Positions 1 to 12,180 of a DNA stretch of 64,000 nt are shown in pieces. How positions within the stretch are numbered: position 1 is the first letter of the stretch; each line of letters starts with the position of its first letter. The stretch is from Siphonodentalium dalli (Eukaryota > Mollusca > Scaphopoda > Gadilida > Siphonodentaliidae), in the NCBI GenBank assembly GCA_032622095.1, contig CP136061.1, forward strand, positions 91,489,845 through 91,553,844, in the 5' to 3' direction. The position numbers and the translations under genes were made by a program. The notes beneath the pieces were generated by a model that saw only the letters and a program-made list of their open reading frames with translations, was not told the DNA's origin and searched no databases.

Positions 1-2440
1 TCATATATTATCTTCCATTTTCTAACGTTATTTCCGCCTAAAAGATTGATGAATTATTCTCAAAGTTCAAGGCCGACAAACAGAAACTATAAGTTTCGAT
101 TGGAAGATCGCAGAGTCCCTTTAAGATAACTTCTTGGAAAACCAGTAAAGCCGTCTTGACATCAAGGCGTACATCATGACGTCACAACCTTCATCGGTGC
201 GCAAAATTCCAGACAGGACTACATCAATGGCCATACAGCTGATACTCGTATTACACGGGCAGGCTAAACGACACAGCTGCCAAACTTTGACGGTATATGT
301 GATTATTTACATATATATGATTTCCTTGTGTCCCGTTACTGCTTATCATCAAATCCTTCTAACGATAAAAATCCATCCGATAATCCCATGAACAGTAACA
401 AACGGGCGCAAATTACGTTTACGTATGATCATATTAATTTTAAACAACGGTTCTATGTGACTGTGATATATTTTATGGCATAGGATCCGGGCTGCTTTTT
501 TTCTGTAGCCGAAAGAGAGACCCTGCTGCTTAAACGGCTCCCCATATTATTAACCCGTACAGGAGATGACTGTAGGAGGAATTAAGAGTTGTTATCGCCC
601 TTTTTGGGAGAAATCGTTTAGCTTTTCCGAGAAAGTATATTGCCTGTGATATTTTTCTGATTAAAATTGATATGTGGTATTTGAAAGTAAGATGTTCGTC
701 AATGATTATGCCACGGTATTTAAGTGATTTCTCTTAATTTTGATTACACACATGAGCTAGTTCTTGTTTATTCAATTTAATTCGCAGATCTGCTAATTTA
801 AAATCATTATTTTGTGGATGCAACAACATATATTTAGTTTTTGATTCGTTGGGGGGGGGGGGGGTAGTCGGTTACTACAACACTAGCGGTATACTTAACA
901 TAGTTCATCGTGTATCTTATTCTGCATGGTTTTATAGTTATTTCCGGATGTGTATAACGTTGTGTCGTCATCTGGTAATCTGGTTACCTTATTCTACGAC
1001 TCAGAGACTATATAAACCAACAACAACATTATTTAAATGTGAGTATAGTATCCCTTTAAAATGAACAATGCAAAATATAGTCACAATTCTCAATCATTCT
1101 TCTTCCATATGGGTGGAAGCGACAACACAATTGTATTATAACCTCCAAGTGATCTGCATATTTAATATTCATTTCAAAATGGGGAAGTTGTCTCAGTCGA
1201 TAAGGTATGTACGGCATGCGTCATACTCAGGAGTAAGCAAACACACGTTAATTGAGCACCCATTTATATTTTAAACTGTCACTCCTACTACCGTCCGGAC
1301 AGAAATGCGAAAATACAGCAATGGAAACATTCATCCCCGCTGAGGTCAGCACTTAACATGAAGAAGAAGCCGTTCAATGATGCTGACGCTGCATGATTCT
1401 CTTCCGGACCCCTTATTTATGAAAGATTTTTCTGTGTAAATTCACCAGTCGTTTAACGATCTTCTGGCCATGGGTCGGCAGTTTATATGTATATTGAAGT
1501 TAGTGCCATGTTCACGCACGGTACCACCACCCCCTTGAACAGAACATTGCATGACTTTGTATTGTTAGCTGTGGCTGCATGACACTCTATATGTATATAT
1601 TTTATTCATTCTGGTTACCTTTGTAAAGTGAAAATAATAATATTATCATACTTTCTCTCTGTAATCTAATTCATTTCCTCGAATCACGGAGTTAGATGCC
1701 TATATATTTCCTACTCTCGGGTGCCTATACTTTCACTGTATGTCTCAATTCAAAATAATAATGATCGTTGGCAATTTTCTCCAAAATTATTAATCGTGCT
1801 GACAATATTATTCGGCACCTGAGAGTATATATTTGTTTGGCGGTCATATGGGAAAAATATGTTCGTATATAGCAGCGGTTGCTAAGGAAATGACCAGAAA
1901 AACCACAAACCCCAGCATTCCGGTTACCATGCCTAATTTGTTCCTGTCTTTAACAATCATTCACCCAGATGTTTTAGTAAAAAAGATAAGATATAATCGG
2001 TGGAAGAAAACAGACCAGGGTAGACATTTGTCGGTTCATTTGACATTGACGTCTGACCTCTAACGGGATTGTATATAAGAGTGTCAACAGCGATGTTTTA
2101 GTCGTTGGACTGAACTCTACCAACGAAGTCATGTTGGCATATTGTACAAACAATGTTTAAAAAAAAAAGGTTTGGGTGGTTGCCTCCTGACTAAATGGGG
2201 TGTGACAGAAACAACAGATAGATAGATAGATAGATAGAAGGTAGATAGCTACATATATAGATAAATAAATTGATAGGTAACTGTCTTGTTAGATCCATCA
2301 ATCACGGCAAATTGCATTATTGGCTACAAATAAACAACTTTATTGACAAATGTATTCACACAATAGTTATATAGTTGTATGTACAAAATATGCTGTTGTT
2401 GTAATTGTGACCAGGAACAAATATGCCATCATCCATACTA
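1..2440. other. Spacer without recognised gene
   Basis: No ORF here exceeds 76 codons and none resembles a known family. There is a G homopolymer near 849-863, a short GATA microsatellite near 2217-2240, and a pair of imperfect inverted 20-25 bp arms at 1701-1725 and 1814-1833 (GGGTGCC / GGCACCTGAGAG), which could be the ends of a ~130-bp MITE. Nothing else is supported. Confidence 0.6.
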
Positions 2441-2449
2441 ATAAACTCT

Positions 2450-2840
2450 ACACACTAAATTCAAAGTTGCTAAATTAACCCCAAAAGTAGTTAAATTTTA
2501 CTACTTTTGGTAGTTCGTATTCATCCCGCTACCTTGGGAGGTTAATTTTACTACCTGGCGGGTAGCTAAAAAATTAAATAATTTTGGTAGTTAAAATAAC
2601 TACCTTCAGTGGTTGAAATAACTACCTCTTGGGGCTATTTTAACTACCCAAAGGTAGGCTACATTTTAACTACTTTAGGTAGTGGGAAGAATATGAACTA
2701 CCCAGTATTTAAATTTACGACCTGCGAGTGGTTGGAATTTTTGCTACCTGCGAGTAGTTAATCTGATAACTACTATTGGTGGGAAATTATTCTACCTCGA
2801 GTGTTTGTTCTAGCTATTTTAATAGATATTCAAAGGGGTC
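2450..2840. repeat. Degenerate GGTAGTT/AACTACC repeat cluster
   Basis: The motif GGTAGTT and its complement AACTACC alternate about every 20-45 bp, giving a run of small overlapping palindromes. The left edge ACACTAAATTCAAAGTTGCTA resembles, in inverted orientation, the sequence near 28420-28442 (GTAGC...ATTTAGTGTGTA), where TAGCT motifs cluster in the same way. This is probably a transposon family with subterminal repeats, but I could not pair both ends here. Confidence 0.5.
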
Positions 2841-3305
2841 CAATATAATCACTCAATCTAGCTATTTAATCAACTTTTAGAGGATAATCTTCCCTCTAAA
2901 GATATTAATGACATGTGGACCACAAAATATGACAATGGAGAAAATAATTTCAATATTTATTCAAAATAAACAAAAACAGAAATATATATATATATAGTTC
3001 AGAGCATTTATGCTTTTAGCTTAACATAAATTGCAACACAATGCTTCTTACCAGGAATAAGTACATTAGCCAACACAAAAAAGAAGAAAAAAAACAATAA
3101 TTTCGTGAAAATCAATGGATTCTCAGAGTTGAAAATTTTACCCAGGGAATCTTATCAGTCCTCAGACACTGAAACTTATTTTATCTAAATAATTGATAAT
3201 GTACCCAAAATGGTTGCAATCTGGGTCGTCAAATTTTAAAAACAGCGATAAACTGAAATGGAGTGTAATTTCGTAAATTCTGTCGAAATCACTCTTAAAG
3301 AAGCA
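2841..3305. other. AT-rich spacer
   Basis: I see no gene, RNA or repeat structure beyond short A and TA runs. Confidence 0.5.
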
Positions 3306-3309
3306 AAAT

Positions 3310-3835
3310 GAGCAATAAATAGCGTTCTATATCACTTTAGAAAATATGTAGGAAAATTGCGGATAACAACGCCTTTGACCCCAGATGTCTGAGGGGTGGG
3401 GGATTTCCAAAAAGTATATGACAATAAAGAGCGTTTCTTATCAGTTCAGAAGATATGTGGGGGAAATTGCACAAATGTAAAATAATGCATGGTTAATGTC
3501 ATGGGATAGGTACAGTGGGCATCAAATTATTGACAACTATATCACACTGTGGCAGTGTTATTTCATCGACGCTGTTGACGTCTTAAGGAAGTAATAAAGA
3601 GCGTTACTTATCACATTAGAAAATATGTAGGAAAATTGCGGGTAAAAGCGCCTTCGTCCCTCAAATGAAGTGTGGGGGGGGGGGTGGGCAAAACAAAAAT
3701 AATGTGACAAATAAAGAGCGTTTTTTAATCAGTTCAGAAGATATAAGTGGGGAAAATTGCACAAAAGTAAAATAATGCATGGTTATTATCATGTGATTGA
3801 TGCTGTGGGCATCAAATTAGTTAATGATGAGCTAG
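3310..3835 (+). repeat. ~280-bp tandem duplication with internal half-repeats
   Basis: The block starting near 3312 recurs near 3591. Each copy has two related halves, each opening with AATAAAGAGCGTT followed by TTATCA, AGAA(A/G)ATATG and GGAAAATTGC, at about 3312, 3424, 3591 and 3713. Both second halves also share ATAATGCATGGTTA and GGGCATCAAATTA. The structure fits two rounds of tandem duplication. The 83-codon ORF starting at 3757 lies partly in this repeat and is not supported as a gene. Confidence 0.75.
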
Positions 3836-3840
3836 TAATC

Positions 3841-4635
3841 AGCAATAAAGATATCCACTTAAAAGATAGATGTAACTTTATCTGGAGTTATATTGCAGCT
3901 GCTGTTCATCCCAGATACTGGGTCTTTAGTCTATTCCAAAAAATGTCGTATTGGGACATTTTGATCTATTTTAGAGATATTTATTTGTTCAAAGATATCT
4001 ATATATAAACAGAAAAATTCACTTTGTTGGCTTTGCGATACTAATGGGAGGGCATGAACTAATGGGTGTGCCGTGTATATGCGGTTGTGGACCACATAAG
4101 ACTCTATAAATAATTCCAAAGAACATACATGAACATGTTCAATATATTGTTTTATAGCTTTAACCGATAACAAAAAAGACGTAAGCACCCTTCAGATATG
4201 ATATCAGAATTCAACACAAAGAACATTGCAGGCATGGATTAGTATCCCTCATCACAACTGGGCAGAGCCACTCTCCTGTATCATTGATTAAGAGCATCCA
4301 GACACCAGGTGCGAGGCATCCGAAATACCATTTCAGTCGAGTAGAGTCACAACAGCCCTTGCATAGCCATTAGCCAAAATATAATTTTATAATTTTGTGT
4401 AGTACACTTGAGGTAAAACAGCCATGTCGTTTTCACTAGCCATGTATATTTCACTCAAACCAATTAACTTGTGTGGGTATCGTGCTTGCTTTTCCAGTAT
4501 ATACTAAAATCATCAAATAAAATCATAAATGTGACATCAGATTTCTCCCCTGATGTACCGTTATAAAAAACTACTGAAATGTGGCAAAATTGTGTTTAAA
4601 ACAAAACATTGAGTATGAGGCTCTTGGGCTTGGAA
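3841..4635. other. Spacer without recognised gene
   Basis: Only short unsupported ORFs are present, and no repeat is apparent. Confidence 0.5.
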
Positions 4636-4643
4636 GAACAATA

Positions 4644-4775
4644 ATCCATGACCTGGGATGTGGGCATAGAAAAATCTCATCTTCAGGACCAGCTATTGGG
4701 TCCGGACAATTGGCCGAAATATCTTGCCCCTCGGGGTGAGATATTTCCATCCCCACACCTCAGGTCATGATGAAT
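4644..4775. repeat. Foldback MITE-like inverted repeat
   Basis: Arms near 4646-4682 and 4735-4772 are imperfect reverse complements (CCATGACCTGGGATGTGGG against CCCCACACCTCAGGTCATG, followed by AAATCTCAT against GTGAGATATTT). The ~50-bp centre contains GGGTCCGGACAATTGG. This is probably a small non-autonomous element, with no clear target duplication. Confidence 0.6.
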
Positions 4776-6488
4776 GATATTATTCTTATCTCAATCTACC
4801 TTCAGCTGAACATGCACTGCGCCCATAATGTTTTGCATTCAGAATTTTTTATTTCTGGTATAGTTACAAAGAGATGATACAGTCAATGGAAATGTCCCTG
4901 AATCTAATCAGCTGTTCATGGCATGCATGTGCTATCAACTGATGACCAATCAGCCATGATATGATGATACACCTGTTGTGTCTTGTCAAAACAAAAGAAC
5001 GATAAAGTTTTACATGTGCATAACACATGTGTATAATCAGTTCTAATTAAAATTGGGCTCTCAGGTTGGAATAAGCTACACATAACAGTCCTAATGAATA
5101 TACATATGTAACTATAAGTCACATAGCCGCCACTTTACATAGTTTATGCATGCAATTCCTGTTGTATAACATCAAAGCGCAGTTTTACGATTGACAGAAT
5201 GTTATCTCCTGTTACTTGAATTTTGGCGAATAAGAAAAACGGGTGCAAACTGTTGAAATTCTTAATTCTATTCTCCTTGATGGCTATTATTGATAATTTC
5301 TGGACTCTTCAAATGGACACACATTAGTGTTAAATTAGTTGTAATCACCAAACTTGTGAACATTGTGTAATAAGCATTGTGACCATATATAACAAGAAAA
5401 TTATTATGGTATTTTAGCTATGTGTCGAGAAACTCTGGAGCCGATGAAAATCGTCAATAGACTGATTGGCTTCATCACTTTGCTGTTAAATGTTGTGATT
5501 GACTGACATTGATGAAAAGATTCTTGGTGATAACAGAAATACCAGATATTTTCTTCAGACTCTTTAATGCATAGCTTGCTCAAGAGTGTAATTTAATTAG
5601 AACTAGTGTATTTATATAATACACACGCTTCACATATCTCGATGATACTAAAATTAATATATGAAATAATAGAAAAAACTCTTCAAGGTGACATGCAACA
5701 GTTTTAGAGTGATCTGTGCCCCCAAATCTGATCCCAAAAAGTGGAAAAGCGTAGGTTGTGTTTGTGTAACTACCACACTTTTCAGTTAGATGAGAATCCA
5801 TTCCATATTGTATGCGTTCAAGGGATAATTTTTCACATGCGGAATATCCGTGTCGCACAATAGGCCCATGGCCCCATAGGGGATAGCCCCAAAATTGTCT
5901 ATTTGATCATATCAGATTTTGAAAACAATTTTTAGACAGTCTGTAAACTCTTCCTTTTCTGGTCAAATCATTGGCTCTGTATTCAATTAAAATTATAAGA
6001 TATACTTTGTAAAAGAATGAATATATGTATCACTCCATTTCATTTTGCAGAAATATGCTATGTGTTGGTAGATATCAACAGCGAAGACTTTAACCTCAAT
6101 TGGTGATGTGACAAAATATGGGGAGACACATGTAGGTCATTAAGTATTTGCTCAAAATACGAAACATATTTCAAAACATTGAAATGTTACGCCAACAATC
6201 ACTAGATAGAAGCGTTTCTAAAATATGGCATCTGACCGAAGTGGCAACCAATTAAATTCATTATTTAGCCAAATGGTGAAACCAGTTGCATATGTCACCT
6301 TTAACTATAGATTAAAGATCCAAACATTTTCAACGTATTGTTCAGGTTTCTAAATCTGAGATACAATGAACACATTGTATGCATTCAATATGTGATTACT
6401 TGTTATTTTGAATAATAATGTCTAAGATGTGTTCCCAATTTTATAAAAAAAAAATTATTTTCAGGAAAACTTTCCTGTATTAAAATAA
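4776..6488. other. Spacer without recognised gene
   Basis: The longest frame is 92 codons on the minus strand (5580-5858), with no recognisable motif. No RNA gene or repeat is seen. Confidence 0.5.
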
Positions 6489-6492
6489 GTTT

Positions 6493-6632
6493 AGTTGTGG
6501 TGGATTGATGGTAACATGGTGTGACATTGACAATTTCGGGTTTATGTTCAACCGATTCACAAAGCGACAAGGTTGAACATAGGCTAAAAGTGGTCAATGT
6601 CATGACATGTTACTATCAATCCACCACAATGG
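6493..6632. repeat. Foldback element, ~60-bp arms
   Basis: Left arm 6493-6552 begins TTGTGGTGGATTGATGGTAA, and right arm 6568-6632 ends TTACTATCAATCCACCACAA. The arms are about 80% complementary with a ~15-bp spacer. Because the DNA is palindromic, two overlapping short ORFs on opposite strands read similar peptides (both start MTLT and contain CST). These are mirror images of one repeat, not two genes. Confidence 0.75.
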
Positions 6633-6756
6633 CGTCCATGTATTTGTTCTGCCAACAGTCCTGGTCATTCACATTAATTTGGCACTTATTCCGCACAATG
6701 ATCAGCAGAAAATGTCCAAATCTCCTCTAACTCTCTCCACCATAAATGACATCATG

Positions 6757-6930
6757 AAAAGGCCATCGAATGACGATGAAGCGGTCTTGGTTTCCGTTAT
6801 GCCAATGGCTCCAGATGTAAACATGGCATATGTTGCGCGACTGTCTGACCAATCAAAGATGCTGTTTCTTACTGAAAGCAGAACATTGTATGATTTTCAT
6901 CCTGGTCAGCACATTAGAGAATTTCCTTCA
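6757..6930 (+). pseudogene. Possible coding remnant, unknown family
   Basis: The frame through 6776-6900 reads VSVMPMAPDVNMAYVARLSD and is repeated 292 bp downstream as VSVILMAPGVNMGYAARLSD. Over the shared stretch at least five of the base differences are synonymous third-position changes (GCT/GCC, GCG/GCA, CTG/CTC, TCT/TCC, GAC/GAT), a pattern expected of sequence once under protein selection. The downstream copy has lost about 16 bp and shifts frame. I recognise no family. It could be duplicated exons of a dead gene or transposon ORF, or chance on a small sample. Confidence 0.3.
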
Positions 6931-7365
6931 GTATATACACATGTACATACTAGTAGATGCAACCTGTGGGTATGATTCTGAACCTTTTATTCTTAGTACG
7001 AACATCAAACTCAAGCCCAGGATCATATTAGGCGTTTGCGCTGAATTTCTTCTCTGTAGTTCCAATGTAGTTCCAAACATGTTTCCGTTATTTTGATGGC
7101 CCCAGGCGTAAACATGGGATATGCTGCACGACTCTCCGATCAATCAAAGAAAGCAGAACATTGTATGAATTTCATCCTGTTCACCACGTTAAGAGAATTT
7201 CCTGCTGTACATACACAGGTATATAGATGCAACCTGTGGGTATGATGCTGAACCTTCAATTCTTAGTATGAACATCCAACTACACTACCTGAAGCTAAGA
7301 GATCGTGATCATATTATGAATTCTTCTCTGTCGTTCCAATGTAGTTCCAAACATGTTTCTACACT
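6790..7365 (+). repeat. 292-bp tandem duplication, two diverged copies
   Basis: Copy 1 is about 6790-7081 and copy 2 about 7082-7365. Shared landmarks are CGTAAACATGG-like, AGCAGAACATTGTATGA, TAGATGCAACCTGTGGGTATG and CCAATGTAGTTCCAAACATG. Copy 2 has several deletions. The divergence is much greater than in the duplications at 24-55 kb, so this event is older. Confidence 0.8.
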
Positions 7366-7417
7366 GTACCTGCAAATAACGGGCCAAAAGAGATGATATA
7401 GATTAATAAAAGTGTTA

Positions 7418-8240
7418 AGGCCAAAAAGATGGTATGTTTCGGGTAACGGAGCGAAAAAAATAGGGTAGGTAGGCATTTTTTATTTTTTTATTTCAATATT
7501 TTTTATCCAGCTGCAGAAATATTAAACTACCTCGACTAAAGTGACATAAAATGCCAACCGTGCTGTGGGGAATGTATTACTTGATTAACACAGTGGAAAT
7601 ATACATTAAGATTGATAAAAAAAAATAAAACTTACTTCATGCTTAAGTATGTTTTTTATTATTCACATACCACATTTTTTATAAATTTAACTATAAACTT
7701 GGTACGAAATCCATGTCACTAACTTTTTATAAGAATTTTACCAATAATACCGCCATTATACCGTACTTGTATTGTGATGACTGCATCTCATTTTCTGGGT
7801 AGCCAGTATGCCCAACGGGCATGCCTGGTTTTTGAAAACAGTATATACCCCTATCATACATGTATGTGGTGATAACCTCTATACATGTATGTATACAGAT
7901 ACACACCTACCATGCCTGTTGATAGTGTTCCAGAAATCCCAAAACAAGACATAAAGCAGGCAGGAGATCCACTCTCAGGAAATTAAATTTGCAAAATGTA
8001 TGCCCATCAATCCACAACCCATCACACACTAGGGGCTTTTGAGACAGCTGTCACTTCCTGATCACTTTTCACAGGGACATGTTAGAAAACATGTGTTTTT
8101 CACACTAAAGGTCAGCAATATTTATGAGCATTAAATTTTGACTCTTTCTCAAAATATCAATAAAAAGTTTAGGGTCGGTGAGTTATCTTTAGGGTCGGTC
8201 GATGTACGGAAGGAAACATAGGATCTTTTTTTTTTGGCCT
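7418..8240. mobile_element. Non-autonomous DNA transposon with AGGCCAAAAA ends
   Basis: The left end reads AGGCCAAAAAGAT then TATGTTTC. The right end, reverse complemented, reads AGGCCAAAAAAAAAAGATCC then TATGTTTCC, so the 823-bp block has terminal inverted repeats of about 25-30 bp. A second GGGT-rich subterminal motif (TAGGGTAGG on the left, TTAGGGTCGG twice on the right) lies just inside. There is no transposase frame and no convincing target duplication, so the superfamily is left open. Confidence 0.65.
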
Positions 8241-8875
8241 AATGTAGCTCAGCTTGGACATGAGATATAAATCTCACAGAAGTTCATGGAATGATGGAGG
8301 AAAGTAAGAAATTTCCAGAGATGGAGATTGAAGAGTATACCCTCTATTAAGCGGATTCATGATATATCACACATGTTTCTTGGCCGTTTGTCAACCCGTT
8401 ATAATAAGTTTGGGTGCCGGAGGCTGGGTTCCCCAAATCAAGTATAACCGATCCGTAATATTCAGAATTTGTCATGCTGGAAAAACGCTGAAAGATCTAA
8501 TTAAATGCGAAAAAAGCATTGGACTTAACAATAATCAGTGCCATGGTAGCTATATATAACAGTAAATACTAGTAGAGCATTCTTTTTGTAAATATCCGGT
8601 GGAATTCTGAAGATATTTTTGGTATACCTGCATTATTGATTTCTGAAGTACCTGTACACAAAAACCTATGCGCTCTATGTCAGGGTTAATAGAAGAGCTA
8701 TTGGGCATGCCTAAACCAGACGGTCAAGGGCATAGCCTGAGACTATTTAGCTTATGAATGTCCGGTATAGCGAGTCCAATAAGTTATAACCGACTTCAGT
8801 TTTATAATATGCAAGGAGGAAATACATTGATCAATACATGCTGCTTTTTCTGACAAGGAATAAACTAGCAGATAT
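8241..8875. other. Spacer without recognised gene
   Basis: No supported gene or repeat. Confidence 0.5.
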
Positions 8876-8990
8876 CTCTTAATTCACCAGGAGATATCTC
8901 ATAGTCATTTGGAGATATCTCTTAATGCTGTCGAATTGGACATATCTCTTCCTGATCAAGGGGATATCTCTTATTCAGTTTCGCCTCAGA
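8872..8990 (+). repeat. GATATCTC short tandem repeat
   Basis: GATATCTC, or CATATCTC, recurs five times at 8874, 8892, 8913, 8940 and 8962 with 18-27 bp spacing. The motif is palindromic in its GATATC core. No coding role is visible. Confidence 0.7.
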
Positions 8991-10138
8991 GAATATTAAA
9001 AATTTCTCCCCAGCAAGTATTTTTTTTTGTCAGCCATTATTTGTTAAGAGAATATCTTATGGGTTTATTTCGTAATGACAGAAGGCAGTACACATGCTAT
9101 TGTGCATGTGCAACAGAACCTGTTCAATGGATAAAGGGGAAAAATGGCTGAAACATGAAATTAGGGTTCAGGCCCCTAAAACCCTACATTGGGCACTTTA
9201 AAAACAAAAATCAACCGGCACCATGAAATTCCTCATAAAAAAGTACCATAGAAACCATTCTAAATATAAAGTTAACACCATTTCCATAAAAAGCAAATTT
9301 CTAAGACCGACAATTAACGCCCAGTAAAACCAAAGTTACTGGACATGACGTCCCAAAAATAAGGTGTTAATCAAATATATAAATCGGTATCCTAATATAA
9401 GGAATCTTTACAGTGAAGTATCCAGGGATTTTTTGGGACACCTGTTTTTGGGCAATGATATGCCGAAGGAATACCGGTATCCCAAAGACATGAGTGAGGG
9501 AGGTTCGGGAGGGAGTATCTCTGATGGTGGTGGGAAGGGGATTAAAAAAAAAATCCAATGCATTGAGAGCTAACCTAGAGCTCTTGGAGTCAGTATTTTG
9601 AATTTTGCTGAGAGTTCACTTTGATCAAGTTTCTGAAGCATAACTTTGGAATGTTTTATATATGTACATGTATGGCTTGGAAATGCTTATAAGTTATTGT
9701 CAGATATCTTTTTGTTCAATAGATTATGCTTATACTGCTTGGAATGAGACCATTATCACTGTAATTCATATAGTAGGCTAGTTTCTAAAATGCAAGTGAG
9801 AGAGACATTCATTATATACTAGTAGTACAGAAATGTTACATGTAGTAATTACTAGTAGTACTAATCTCTATGTTAATTATTCATTTGGTATTATGAGATC
9901 ACAAATGATAGCCAGGTTTATAAATACATGATCAAATTGTCACTGTTCCTGTACTGTATTGTGTCATTTCACTTGAATTTGTTTGAAATACTGAAGTCTG
10001 ACGGGTTAACTCAAACTATTTGAAGTTTTCACAGATGAAAGCTAGATAAAGCCAAACATACTTGACAGAATTGTTTGGGTCTTGTTAATTGAGAGTACCC
10101 CTCACCACTTTTCATAATTATGCAATGACTTACAATGC
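8991..10138. other. Spacer without recognised gene
   Basis: ORFs are 80 codons or shorter and unrecognised. Scattered ACTAGTAGTA runs lie near 9820-9870. Confidence 0.5.
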
Positions 10139-10676
10139 GCGTCAATTAGGCTCCTGCGAATATTCGATATTCGATTCGAAAGTCAAATTCGATTTGAATT
10201 CGAGTCGAAATTGCCAACTCGAAATTTCGAATATACTTTGACGGAAACGTAAGCTGTTTACGGACAAGTACACATGTCGATCTTAGCTGTTATTGTGGCA
10301 TTTAATTCCAGAAAAGTATGTATATATACACCTAATAATTCTTATTCTACATCGCGGATGTTCGCATGCTATTAAATATAATTATAGCCAGCAATTAGCC
10401 ACTATAGGACGACTAAATACGACGGGAATTATAGCTTTAAAATGGTAGCAAAAGCTCGGAGATTGCCGATGGACCGACTACGCGAGTAGCTATCAGTTGC
10501 TATGAGACTGAGCAACCGATAGCGTTATCCATCGTCTATCCATCTCAGATTCCGCGTTATGTAATATCGTTGAGACTGTAAACAACACGTGTTCCCGGTG
10601 TTGAAAAGAGCATTTTGGCGGTGTTTTCTTTTGAAGTTGTCTTTCAGTTTCGGAGCTTTCGTTTACACTGGACAAA

Positions 10677-11397
10677 ATGTCGACAGTCATTCATGTTTAT
10701 TTTAAAGGTACTCAATCCGATAAAACTCCTCTCAATTACTATTTCAATGGCTTCGGGGGTCAAAAATATTTGATTCCAGTTGAGGAAGTCACCCATCAAA
10801 GCTCAGATTTGTTAGATATCGATTTTAGAAATCTATTATTTTTCATTATCGGCAATACTTTCTGGCCCAGAACTCAGTTAAAATTGCGTTATTATTACCA
10901 CTTGATTTTAGAGTTATCCATCCTTGTCTGTTTGAATAGATTTTGGTGTACACATCCCGAGCAGATTACGGCAGTTGAAGGCAATTATTAGTACTCATCT
11001 CGAGTAAATAACAAATTTCAAAAATCAATATCTAATAACTATGAGCTTTGTTTGATGGGTTCCTCGACTCGAATCAAATATTGTTTACCCCCAAAGCCAA
11101 ATAAATAGTAATATAGGACCCTCTGATCGGATTGTTGTTGTTGGAATCTGTTCAGATGGGGACCCTCTGTTCGGATTGAGTACCTTTAAACATGATAAAG
11201 CTTCAGGCAGTGCAGGGACTTACGCGTGTGATGAATGCAACATGGTGTATAAAACGCAAGCATATGGGACAACTACCCATCTATGGAATCATCTACCCTG
11301 CGACTGTTGTTGCGTCTTCAAGTTTATAACAACGAGTGTTTCTGAATGCCGAATTGCAATTTTGCATGTACATGCAGACTATAAAAAAATTGCGTGA
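10677..11397 (+). pseudogene. hAT transposase N-terminus with BED zinc finger, disrupted
   Basis: An ATG at 10677 opens MSTVIHVYFK, which then runs into an inserted MITE. Past the insertion the same frame resumes with HDKASGSAGTYACDECN. If the insert and one 6-bp target copy are disregarded, the two parts join in frame. The Y-F-K lead and C-x2-C-x13-H-x3-H pattern (CDEC...THLWNH, in the part near 11228-11295) match BED-type fingers that begin many hAT transposases. After the finger the frame loses resemblance and stops at 11395. No DDE domain follows, so the element cannot encode its own transposase. Confidence 0.8.
10707..11184. mobile_element. Foldback MITE inserted in hAT transposase
   Basis: This 478-bp block begins GGTACTCAATCCGA and ends with the exact reverse complement TCGGATTGAGTACC. 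It is flanked by TTTAAA on both sides (10701-10706 and 11185-11190), a 6-bp target duplication, or TTAA/TA if the ends are set differently. Beyond the 14-bp termini the arms stay similar for well over 100 bp, for example GGCTTCGGGGGTC against GGCTTTGGGGGTA, then ATATTTGATTC and CCCATCAAA. The 104-codon ORF from the upstream ATG reads into this MITE and is not a real protein. Confidence 0.85.
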
Positions 11398-11716
11398 TTT
11401 TAGTTCCGATAATCCGTTTAGTGGTAATATATTAATTATTGTGATGGCAGCATGGACGTTTTAATTTTTTATTTTTTTCTCGACAATTATAAATCGAAGT
11501 TAATAGTATCTCAAACGACGGTTCATCGCCACATAAGTTGTGATAGAACTTCATGCATGTAGTTCATAGAACGTTTCACAAATCGTCTAATCGTTAACAA
11601 AACATGCCTAATTGAGAAGCAACACACATATATGATTCGATTCAATATTCGATTCGATATTCGATTCGAAATTCGATTCGATAAACATATCCAATTCGCA
11701 GGACCCTAGCGTCAAT

Positions 11717-12180
11717 GACATTGCAAATCAAATGGTGTTATTTCTTTGTGTGTTAAAATGACGCTGCAAGAAATTAGGGCTAAATGTTGGCTGGAAGTCA
11801 TATGTGCATTGGGTATAGGGTTAAGAATTTGCTATCTAAAATATGACAATCTACCAACATAATAGCACAATATACTTTAAGGCTTTTGAACATACTCAGA
11901 TTCACCCCCTCCCCAACCACAAGCCATCACCATTTCTGGCCATAGGACTGCGGCCATCAGGACAATACCTAAATGGTGCCCAAACATAAAACCTGGATCA
12001 TTGCCTATATATCCAAAAATATTTTTCAATTTTAATGATGATATATTCTTCCGAAATAAGTTGTATATAGTTACATATCCGACCACTAAGCATCTGTAAC
12101 TTATAATATGGGTAGAATAATACATCAATAATTATGTTTTGTAGTTACTAACTAGAGGTGTGACTGTCCCAATGGGACTA
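11717..12180. other. Spacer without recognised gene
   Basis: No gene or repeat is supported. An 83-codon minus-strand frame (11877-12128) has no recognised features. Confidence 0.5.

Larger units (their letters stand above)
10147..11708 (+). mobile_element. hAT-superfamily DNA transposon, internally deleted
   Basis: The terminal inverted repeats are TAGGCTCCTGCGAAT on the left and, reverse complemented, TAGGGTCCTGCGAAT on the right. They are flanked by a perfect 8-bp target duplication, GCGTCAAT, at 10139-10146 and 11709-11716. Eight-base duplications and this kind of terminus are hallmarks of hAT elements. Subterminal zones at both ends are packed with ATTCGATTCGAA-type motifs, likely transposase binding sites. 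The interior keeps only the beginning of a transposase (BED finger); the catalytic part is missing. A younger MITE sits inside it. Confidence 0.88.

Noticed and set aside
10708-11155. Intron in the hAT transposase (GTACTC donor, TTCAG acceptor, phases agree)
   Set aside because: The same region has exact inverted GGTACTCAATCCGA ends and TTTAAA duplication, and disregarding it as a MITE restores a better YFK-HDK lead to the BED finger.
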